From CAVRCA01 sp965218045 (GTDB lineage Bacteria; Pseudomonadota; Alphaproteobacteria; Acetobacterales; Acetobacteraceae), in NCBI GenBank assembly GCA_965218045.1, contig CBDCJX010000019.1, positions 10,718 through 74,717 of the forward strand: DNA of 64,000 nucleotides, written 5' to 3'. Each line of letters opens with the position of its first letter. The stretch's first letter is position 1. Below are positions 52,564 through 59,460 of the stretch, in pieces. The notes beneath the pieces were generated by a model. It did not search any database, was not told the origin of the DNA, and worked only from the letters and a program-made list of their open reading frames with translations. Position numbers and translations under genes: made by a program.

Positions 52564-53022
52564 ATGACGCGGTCGGAGCAGACGGGCGGAGTGGAGAAAG
52601 AGGGCCGCCCAAGCCCGATCGACGTGCATGTCGGCTCGCGTATCCGGCTGCGGCGAACCCTGATGGGCATGTCGCAGGAGCGCCTGGGCGAGGCGCTCGG
52701 CCTGACGTTCCAGCAGGTGCAGAAATACGAGCGGGGGGTGAACCGGGTGGGCGCCTCTCGCCTATTTGATCTCTCTCGCGTGCTGGATGTGCCGATCAGT
52801 TTCTTTTTCGATGACATGCCCGATAGTCTGGCGGCGCATCCGGGCAGCCAGTCGCGCAACCGCGTCGCGGGGTTCGCCGAAGTGCAGGAAGGTTTTGGCG
52901 ACGACACGCTCAATCGGCGCGAGACGCTGGAGTTGGTGCGTGCCTACTACCGGATCACCGACGCCTCGATCCGCAAGCGCGTGTTCGAGCTGATCAAGTC
53001 GATGGGGCCTGGCGAGCCGTAG
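52564..53022 (+). CDS. XRE-family transcriptional regulator
   Basis: A 152-residue regulator. The helix-turn-helix (about 24-78) reads VGSRIRLRRTLMGMSQERLGEALGLTFQQVQKYERG, nearly identical in alphaproteobacteria where this gene sits between lnt and metK. ATG 52564 is chosen, with AGAGGGGAAG about 5 nt upstream; two earlier ATGs would add low-complexity residues. Downstream there is no metK or trmB, contrary to the common order; a DUF2244 gene follows on the other strand. Its target is unknown here. Confidence 0.92.
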   Translation: MTRSEQTGGVEKEGRPSPIDVHVGSRIRLRRTLMGMSQERLGEALGLTFQQVQKYERGVNRVGASRLFDLSRVLDVPISFFFDDMPDSLAAHPGSQSRNRVAGFAEVQEGFGDDTLNRRETLELVRAYYRITDASIRKRVFELIKSMGPGEP

Positions 53023-53048
53023 GCCGGCTGCGGCATGCCCGCGCTGAC

Positions 53049-53555
53049 CTAACGTAGTTGAGGGTTGTCGAAACGCGGATTGCGTTGCCGATCGATCGCG
53101 TCTCGCAGCGCGTCCGCCAGATCGCGTTTCTCCAACTCTCCGAGGCCGGTGGCCACCTCGACCTGTCGCCCACGCGTGCCGAGGAGTAGCGCGGGAACCC
53201 GGCCGGGGCGGTCCGCCAATCTTATCGTGAGCCAGTCCGCTGGCAGCGCCTGCTCCTCGCGCCGGCCATGCCGATCCGTCCGCGTGATCCGGACAGTCCG
53301 TTCGAACAGCAAAAGCACCTCGCTCTCGCGGGCCCGATGCGCGTTCAGTCGGATCAGGAATATCGCGAGGCCCACCTCGATGAGCGAGAAACCGGCCACC
53401 GGCCAAGCGCCGATCATCCAGAAGCGCAACGCGGTCAGGCAGGAGAGGGCGCATAGCACGCCGATCAGCAGCCGCAATCCGCGCGGCGAGAGGCTGCGAT
53501 GCGGCACGATCACCGCCTCGAACAACGCCTCCCCGGTGTGCGCGCTTGGGTTCAT
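53049..53555 (-). CDS. DUF2244 membrane protein
   Basis: A 168-residue integral membrane protein with two adjacent helices (about 24-45 and 47-66) after a short N-terminus F-E-A-V-I-V-P-H-R-S-L-S-P, and a soluble C-terminal part with E-V-L-L-L-F-E-R-T-V. This is the DUF2244 pattern; family members are often next to nth or cytochrome oxidase genes. ATG 53555 is chosen over a longer frame that enters the divergent region. Function unknown. Confidence 0.88.
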   Translation of the reverse strand: MNPSAHTGEALFEAVIVPHRSLSPRGLRLLIGVLCALSCLTALRFWMIGAWPVAGFSLIEVGLAIFLIRLNAHRARESEVLLLFERTVRITRTDRHGRREEQALPADWLTIRLADRPGRVPALLLGTRGRQVEVATGLGELEKRDLADALRDAIDRQRNPRFDNPQLR

Positions 53556-53665
53556 CCGGTCGATCGTAGCCGAGATGCTCGTCTGATATCGGGATTGGAT
53601 GTGGGCGGTGATCCAGAAAAGCCACCCCTTGCCCGAGTGACCCGGCGCGGGCGACAAATCCGGCC

Positions 53666-54433
53666 ATGCCGGCCACACCGAAGCCTCGCCCCGCGTTGCC
53701 CGTCGCCCCGAGCGCTCGCGCGGCGAGCCCGGCGAAACCCCGGCGCGCGCGGGCGATGCCGGCGGCGGACGTACGACTTTTCGTGGAGGCGCTGGCGCGA
53801 GCCAATCCCGATCCGCAGAGCGAGCTCGACTACCTCGACCCCTACACCTTGCTGATCGCTGTCGTGCTGTCGGCGCAGACCACCGACGCCGGCGTCAACC
53901 GCGCGACCAAGACGCTGTTCGCCGCGGCACCGACGCCGCAAGCGATGGTGCAGCTTGGCGTCGATGGGGTCGGGCGGCACATCCGGATACTCGGGCTGTG
54001 GCAGGGCAAGGCGCGCAACGTGGTCGAGCTGTCGCGCCAGTTGCTGGACAATTACGGGGGCGAGGTGCCGCGGGATCGCGCGGCGCTGGAGGCGCTTCCC
54101 GGCGTCGGGCGCAAGACCGCCAACGTGGTGCTGAACGTCGCGTTCGGCGAGAACACGATGGCGGTGGACACGCACATCTTCCGCCTGGGCAACCGCACCG
54201 GCATTGCTCCGGGCAAGACCCCGCGCGAGGTCGAGGACGCGTTGGTGCGGCGCATTCCCGCCGACCTGCTGCGCAACGCACATCACTGGCTTATCTTGCA
54301 TGGGCGCTACGTGTGCAAGGCACGCGCGCCGGAGTGCTGGCGCTGCGTCGCCACGCAATGGTGCCGCTATCCCGCGAAAACGCCGCCGCCGGTCGCCAAG
54401 CCGCCGGCTCGGACGAAAGCCGCCACGCCATGA
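53666..54433 (+). CDS. nth: Endonuclease III
   Basis: A 255-residue DNA glycosylase/AP lyase for oxidised pyrimidines. The helix-hairpin-helix LPGVGRKTA carries catalytic K150, and D168 is in VDTH. The [4Fe-4S] cluster cysteines are C217, C224, C227 and C233. A 30-residue basic Pro/Ala-rich N-terminal extension precedes the fold; an in-frame ATG at residue 31 would remove it, and no clear ribosome-binding site decides between them. Its TGA overlaps the ATG of pncA. Confidence 0.94.
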   Translation: MPATPKPRPALPVAPSARAASPAKPRRARAMPAADVRLFVEALARANPDPQSELDYLDPYTLLIAVVLSAQTTDAGVNRATKTLFAAAPTPQAMVQLGVDGVGRHIRILGLWQGKARNVVELSRQLLDNYGGEVPRDRAALEALPGVGRKTANVVLNVAFGENTMAVDTHIFRLGNRTGIAPGKTPREVEDALVRRIPADLLRNAHHWLILHGRYVCKARAPECWRCVATQWCRYPAKTPPPVAKPPARTKAATP

Positions 54434-55086
54434 CGCGAATTGCGATCCACCCGACGACGGACGTGCTCGGCATCATCGACGTGCAGCCCACCTTCATGCC
54501 CGGCGGCGAGTTGCCGGTAGCGGACGGCCATGCCGTGGTGCCGGTGATCAACCGCCTGCTGCGCGGCCCGTTTCGGCACGCGTTCGCGACGCAGGACTGG
54601 CACCCCGAGGCGCACGCCTCCTTCGCCAGCACGCACGGGCGCGATCCGTACGACGTGGTCGCGCTGCATTATGGCGAGCAGGTGCTGTGGCCGGACCATG
54701 CCAGGCAGAACACGCCGGGTGCCGCGTTGCATCCGGCGCTGGAGACCGCGCGCGTGGCGGTGACGATCCGCAAGGGGTTCCACGCCGGGATCGACAGCTA
54801 CTCGGCGTTCTTCGAGAATGACCGTCGCACGCCGACCGGGCTCGACGGCTATCTCCGCGCACGCGGCTTCCAGCGCATCTTCTTCGTCGGGCTGGCGACC
54901 GATTTCTGCGTCGCGTGGTCGGCCGAGGACGCAATGCGGCTCGGCTACGGCGTGTTCGTGATCGAGGATGCCTGCCGGGGGATCAGCCTGCCGACCACGA
55001 ACGATCGCACCACGATGGATGAGGCGCGCGAGCGGCTACTCGGGCTCGGGGCGAGTTTCACCAAGAGCGGGCAACTCGTCGCCTGA
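54430..55086 (+). CDS. pncA: Nicotinamidase
   Basis: A 218-residue isochorismatase-fold amidase converting nicotinamide to nicotinate for NAD salvage. The triad is D17 (IIDVQPTF), K115 (TIRKGFHAGIDSY) and C160 (GLATDFCV). The metal site is D56-x-H58-x3-H62 in QDWHPEAH. ATG 54430 overlaps the nth stop (ATGA); longer versions run inside nth. Convergent with trpS. Confidence 0.94.
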   Translation: MTRIAIHPTTDVLGIIDVQPTFMPGGELPVADGHAVVPVINRLLRGPFRHAFATQDWHPEAHASFASTHGRDPYDVVALHYGEQVLWPDHARQNTPGAALHPALETARVAVTIRKGFHAGIDSYSAFFENDRRTPTGLDGYLRARGFQRIFFVGLATDFCVAWSAEDAMRLGYGVFVIEDACRGISLPTTNDRTTMDEARERLLGLGASFTKSGQLVA

Positions 55087-55101
55087 GCCCCGGCGGGGAC
55101 C

Positions 55102-56100
55102 TCACAGGCGCAGGAACCCGACCAGCCGCTCCACTTCGGCAACGATCGGATCGGCGATCGCGGCGGCTCGCTCTGCGCCGTCGCGCAGGATGCTGTCGAT
55201 CGTCCCCGGGTCAGCGAGTAGCCGCTCGGTTTCGCCGGCGATCGGGGCGAGCTTGTCGACCAGCAGCGCGGCCAGCGCTTCCTTGAACGCGCCGAAGCCC
55301 TTGCCGCCATGCTCGCGCAACACCGCTTCGTGGTCGGTGTCGATCAGCGCCGCGTAGATGCCGACGAGGTTGCGCGCCTCCGCCCGGCCGGCCAACCCGG
55401 CGACCTCGGAGGGCAGCGGCTCGGGATCCGTCTTAGCACGGCGGATTTTTAGCGCGATCGTATCCGCGTCGTCGTTGAGGTTGATCCGGCTCTGATCGGA
55501 TGGGTCGGTCTTCGACATCTTCTTCGTCGCGTCGCGCAGGCTCATCACCCGGGCGGCCGGACCCAGGATCAGCGGCTCGATGCGCGGGAAGAAGTCCACC
55601 CCATAATCGTGGTTGAATTTTTCCCCGATATCGTTGGCAAGCTCCAGGTGCTGCCGCTGGTCGTCGCCCACCGGCACGCGCGTCGCATGATAGGCGTGGA
55701 TGTCGGCCGCCATCAGGTTCGGGTAGACGTAGAGCCCGGCCGAAGCCGCTTCACGGTCTTTGCCCGCTTTCTCCTTGAACTGCGTCATGCGGTTGAGCCA
55801 GCCAAGGCGGGCGACACAGTTGAAGATCCAGGCGAGCTGCGCGTGCGCGCGCACGCTCGATTGCAGGAACAGGATGTGCTTGGCCGGGTCGATGCCGCAG
55901 GCGAGCAGCACCGCCGTCATCTCGCGCGACTGCCGGGTGAGCGCGGCGGGCTCCTGCCAGCCGGTGATGGCGTGCAGGTCGACCACGCACCACAGGCAGT
56001 CCGGCTCGCGTTGCAGCGCCACCCAATTGCGGATCGCGCCTAGGTAGTTGCCGAGGGTGGGAATGCCGGAGGGCTGGATGCCCGAGAAGATGCGCTGCAT
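55102..56100 (-). CDS. trpS: Tryptophan--tRNA ligase
   Basis: A 332-residue class I aminoacyl-tRNA synthetase. The HIGH-like motif is P-T-L-G-N-Y near residue 14 (FSGIQPSGIPTLGNYLGA) and the second motif is KKMSKT. The length is normal. It is separate from murJ, next to which it usually lies in related genomes. Confidence 0.96.
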   Translation of the reverse strand: MQRIFSGIQPSGIPTLGNYLGAIRNWVALQREPDCLWCVVDLHAITGWQEPAALTRQSREMTAVLLACGIDPAKHILFLQSSVRAHAQLAWIFNCVARLGWLNRMTQFKEKAGKDREAASAGLYVYPNLMAADIHAYHATRVPVGDDQRQHLELANDIGEKFNHDYGVDFFPRIEPLILGPAARVMSLRDATKKMSKTDPSDQSRINLNDDADTIALKIRRAKTDPEPLPSEVAGLAGRAEARNLVGIYAALIDTDHEAVLREHGGKGFGAFKEALAALLVDKLAPIAGETERLLADPGTIDSILRDGAERAAAIADPIVAEVERLVGFLRL

Positions 56101-56175
56101 GGGTGGCTCAGGTTGAGGGGAACGGAGGCGTTGTCCGGCTGGAGCAAAGCCCGGTCAAGGGCTGGCGACCGGGCG

Positions 56176-57195
56176 CTACCCAGCCAGCGCCTGCACGCCC
56201 TGGGTGGTCGAGTATTCGAAGTGCAGCGCCTCGCCGGGATGCACGATCGGGTGGATCGCGTGCGCCGCCATCGCCGCCTCGGAGAAGCCCTGCAGGATCA
56301 GCTTGAGCTTGCCGGGATAGCTCGCGACGTCGCCGATCGCGAACACGCCGGCAAGGCTGGTCTGGCAGGTCGCGGGGTCAACCCGCAGGTGGTGGTGCGC
56401 GAGATCGAGGCCCCAGCTCGCGATCGGTCCGAGATCCATCGACAGGCCGAAGAACGGCAGCAGCACGTCCGCCGGCACGACCCGGGTCTCGCCCGACAGG
56501 GTGGCGACCTCAACGCCGCGCAGCCGTCCCGCCTCGCCATGTAGCGCCTGGAGTTGATATGGGATCACCATTTCGATCTCGCCGCGCGCGGCGGCGGCGT
56601 CGAGCTGGGCGGCGGTCTCCGGTGCCGCGCGGAACTTGCCCCGCCGATGCACTACCGCGACGGCGGCGATGTCCTTCAGCGCCAGCGCCCAATCCACCGC
56701 AGAGTTGCCGCCGCCCGCGATCACCACCCGCTTGCCGCGCAGCTCGTCACGGCGACGCACGTAGTATCGCACATCGCCGCTTGCCTCATATTGCGCCAAT
56801 CCCTCGAGCGGTGGGCGGTTCGGTCCAAACGCACCGGCGCCGGCGGCGATGATGATCGCGCGGGCGCGCAGGGTGTCGCCCTGATCGGTGCCGAGCACGA
56901 AGTCGCCCGCTGCGCCGCTGAGCCGCTCCACCCGCCGGCCGAGCAGACGGGGAGCGGCGAACGGCGCGATCTGACGTTCGAGTTGCGCGACCAATTCGCC
57001 CGCCTCGATCGCCGGCCAGGCGGGGATGTCGTAGATCGGCTTTTCCGGATACAGCGCGGCGCATTGGCCCCCGGCCTCGGCGAGCGCGTCGATCAGCACG
57101 CAACGCATTTTCAGCATGCCGCATTCGAACACCGCGAACAGGCCGACCGGTCCCGCCCCCACGATCGCCACGTCGGTCGCCAGCTCTTGTCTCAT
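56176..57195 (-). CDS. Thioredoxin reductase-like ferredoxin--NADP reductase
   Basis: A 339-residue flavoprotein. The FAD motif is V-A-I-V-G-A-G-P-V-G and the NADPH motif I-A-G-G-G-N-S-A-V-D-W; the C-terminal FAD site contains G-V-F-A-I-G-D-V. The CxxC of true thioredoxin reductases is absent, so it belongs to the YumC-type ferredoxin/flavodoxin reductases. It is divergent from tsaE and has no obvious operon partner. Confidence 0.92.
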   Translation of the reverse strand: MRQELATDVAIVGAGPVGLFAVFECGMLKMRCVLIDALAEAGGQCAALYPEKPIYDIPAWPAIEAGELVAQLERQIAPFAAPRLLGRRVERLSGAAGDFVLGTDQGDTLRARAIIIAAGAGAFGPNRPPLEGLAQYEASGDVRYYVRRRDELRGKRVVIAGGGNSAVDWALALKDIAAVAVVHRRGKFRAAPETAAQLDAAAARGEIEMVIPYQLQALHGEAGRLRGVEVATLSGETRVVPADVLLPFFGLSMDLGPIASWGLDLAHHHLRVDPATCQTSLAGVFAIGDVASYPGKLKLILQGFSEAAMAAHAIHPIVHPGEALHFEYSTTQGVQALAG

Positions 57196-57257
57196 TTCGG
57201 TAACCTATCCCACGCTACAGTTGTGCGCGACTCCGCGACTGCGGCAGAACGAGACAG

Positions 57258-57719
57258 ATGAACGTGCATCCCGACACCGTCTTGCTTGAGCTGCCCGACT
57301 TGGCGGCGACCGAGGCGCTGGCCAGTGCCGCCGCCGCGCTGCTCCGGTCGAGCGACGCCATCCTGCTGGACGGGCCGCTCGGCGCCGGCAAGACGGCGTT
57401 CGTCCGCGCCCTGTTGCGCGCGGCCACCAGCGATCTCTCGCTTGAGGTGCCGAGCCCGAGCTTCACCTTGGTACAAAGCTACGACACGCCGCGTTTCATC
57501 GCGCATCACTTCGATCTGTGGCGGCTGGATGGCCCGGCGGCGCTGACCGAACTGGGCTGGGAGGATGCACGCGAGGATGTGGTGCTGGTCGAGTGGCCTG
57601 ACCGGCTGGGTGATCTGCGCCCGGCTGACGCGTTGACCGTCGCGCTCGATCTCGCGGGCGAGGGCGCGCGGCGTGCCGTGCTGTCCGGCTGGCCCGACCG
57701 GATCGGCCGGCTGCGATGA
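57258..57719 (+). CDS. tsaE: tRNA threonylcarbamoyladenosine biosynthesis ATPase TsaE
   Basis: A 153-residue P-loop ATPase that activates the TsaBD complex. Walker A is GPLGAGKT at 39-46, followed by P-S-P-S-F-T-L-V-Q and the H-H-F-D-L-W-R-L motif, with W-P-D-R-L near the end. First gene of a five-gene overlapping set; its TGA overlaps the start of amgK (ATGA). Confidence 0.95.
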   Translation: MNVHPDTVLLELPDLAATEALASAAAALLRSSDAILLDGPLGAGKTAFVRALLRAATSDLSLEVPSPSFTLVQSYDTPRFIAHHFDLWRLDGPAALTELGWEDAREDVVLVEWPDRLGDLRPADALTVALDLAGEGARRAVLSGWPDRIGRLR

Positions 57720-58705
57720 ACGGCCGCGAGGCGGCGATCCAAGCGTTTCTGCGGGCGCACGGCTACGCCTCGGCGCGGCGCGCCCCACTCGCGCAGGACG
57801 CGAGCTTCCGACGGTATTGGCGACTTTTCGACGGGCCGCGTCCGGCGATCCTGATGGATGCGCCGCCGCCCGAGGACGTGCGGCCATTCCTCGATGTCGG
57901 CGCCCGTCTCGCCGCCGTCGGGCTGTCGGTTCCGGAGGTGCTTGCGGAGGACGCCGGCGCCGGGCTGCTGCTGCTGGAGGATCTCGGCGACGACCTGTTC
58001 GCGGCACTGCCGGAGGCGGCGCCGCTGCTGTTCGATGCCGCCGTCGATGCGCTGGCGACGATGCAACGCGCCGTGCCGTGCGATGGACTGCCGAACTGGG
58101 GTGCCACCGAGATGGCCACGACGGCGGAGCAGACCATGCTCGACTGGTGGTGGCCCGCCACGCTCGGCTCGGCAGCACCCGATGCCGCGCGGCAGGATTT
58201 CGCGGCCGCGCTCGCCGATATGCTGCGCCCGCTGGCGCCGGCGGTGCCGGTGTTCGTGCATCGCGACTTCTTTGCCGGCAACCTGATCTGGCTGCCGGAT
58301 CGCGACGGCGTCCGGCGGGTCGGTGTGCTGGATTTCCAGTCTGCCGCGATCGGCCATCCGGCCTACGATCTCGCCTCGCTGATCGAGGATGCCCGCCGCG
58401 ATACCACCGCCGGCCTCGCTGAGCGGGCGACCGCGCGGTTCCTCGCGGCGCGCCCGGAACTCGACCCGGCGGGGTTTCGCGCCGCGCTGGCGATCTGCGC
58501 GGCGCAACGGCACATGCGGGTGGCCGGCCAATGGGTGCGGCTGGCGCGGCGCGACGGCAAGCCGCACTACCTGGCGCACGGCCCGCGCACCTGGTCATTG
58601 CTCGGGCGCGCCCTGCGCCACCCGGCGGCGGCACCGCTGGCGGCGGCGTTCGACCGCTGGATCCCGCCGGCGCTGCGCGCCAATCCGCCGGAGCTGGCGG
58701 CGTGA
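57716..58705 (+). CDS. amgK: N-acetylmuramate/N-acetylglucosamine kinase
   Basis: A 329-residue aminoglycoside phosphotransferase-fold kinase. The catalytic loop is HRDF at 182-185 with the metal aspartate in VGVLDFQSA near 206. Directly followed by murU, it fits AmgK, which phosphorylates recovered cell-wall sugars at the anomeric position. Both junctions overlap (ATGA and GTGA). Confidence 0.92.
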   Translation: MNGREAAIQAFLRAHGYASARRAPLAQDASFRRYWRLFDGPRPAILMDAPPPEDVRPFLDVGARLAAVGLSVPEVLAEDAGAGLLLLEDLGDDLFAALPEAAPLLFDAAVDALATMQRAVPCDGLPNWGATEMATTAEQTMLDWWWPATLGSAAPDAARQDFAAALADMLRPLAPAVPVFVHRDFFAGNLIWLPDRDGVRRVGVLDFQSAAIGHPAYDLASLIEDARRDTTAGLAERATARFLAARPELDPAGFRAALAICAAQRHMRVAGQWVRLARRDGKPHYLAHGPRTWSLLGRALRHPAAAPLAAAFDRWIPPALRANPPELAA

Positions 58706-59460
58706 GTTCGCTGCCGCGCATCGAGATGCCGCGCACCGCGATGCTGCTCGCGGCCGGGCTGGGGACGCGCATGCGCCCGCTCACGGCCGAGACCGCCAAG
58801 CCGCTGCTGCCGCTCGGCGGTCGCTCGCTGCTCGATCACGGCCTCGACCGGCTCGGTGCCGCCGGGGTGACCGAGGTGGTGGTGAACGCGCACTGGCACG
58901 CCGATCTGGTTGCCGCGCGGCTGCTCGCCCGCACTGAGGCCGGGGAGGGGCCGACCACGATCTTGCAGCGCGAGCCGGAGCTGCTCGACAGCGGCGGCTC
59001 GGTGCGCGAGGCGCTGCCGCGTCTCGGCACGGCGCCGTTCTTCGTGGTGAATGGCGACGCGTTCTGGCTCGACGGCCCACGCTCGGCGCTGGCGCGTCTG
59101 GCCGAGGCGTTCGACCCGGCCGAGATGGACGGGCTGCTGCTGGTGCACCGCACCTTCCAGGTGCACGCCGATGTCGGTTATGGCGACTTCGCCCTGGATA
59201 AATGGGGCATGTTGCATCGGCGGGGCGAGCGCGAGGTGGTCCCGTACCTCTATGCCGGGGTCCAGCTCATCGCGCCCGCGCTGCTCGATGGCGCACCGGA
59301 CGGCGCGTTCAGCATGAACCTGGTCTGGGACCAGGCGATCGCCGCCGGCCGGCTGCGCGGGCTCGTGCATGACGGGCTGTGGTTCCATCTCTCCACCCCA
59401 GGGGACCTGGCCGATGCCGAGTCGATCCTGCAACTCGGCGCCACCGGAGACGCGCGCTGA
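58702..59460 (+). CDS. murU: N-acetylmuramate-1-phosphate uridylyltransferase
   Basis: A 252-residue nucleotidyltransferase. The signature LLAAGLGTRMRPLTAETAKPL begins at residue 15, and the metal aspartate lies in V-N-G-D-A-F-W. With AmgK it returns recovered MurNAc to UDP-MurNAc, bypassing early steps of peptidoglycan synthesis. The start is GTG overlapping the amgK stop. The last codons overlap the CTG proposed as the addB start. Confidence 0.92.
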   Translation: MSSLPRIEMPRTAMLLAAGLGTRMRPLTAETAKPLLPLGGRSLLDHGLDRLGAAGVTEVVVNAHWHADLVAARLLARTEAGEGPTTILQREPELLDSGGSVREALPRLGTAPFFVVNGDAFWLDGPRSALARLAEAFDPAEMDGLLLVHRTFQVHADVGYGDFALDKWGMLHRRGEREVVPYLYAGVQLIAPALLDGAPDGAFSMNLVWDQAIAAGRLRGLVHDGLWFHLSTPGDLADAESILQLGATGDAR

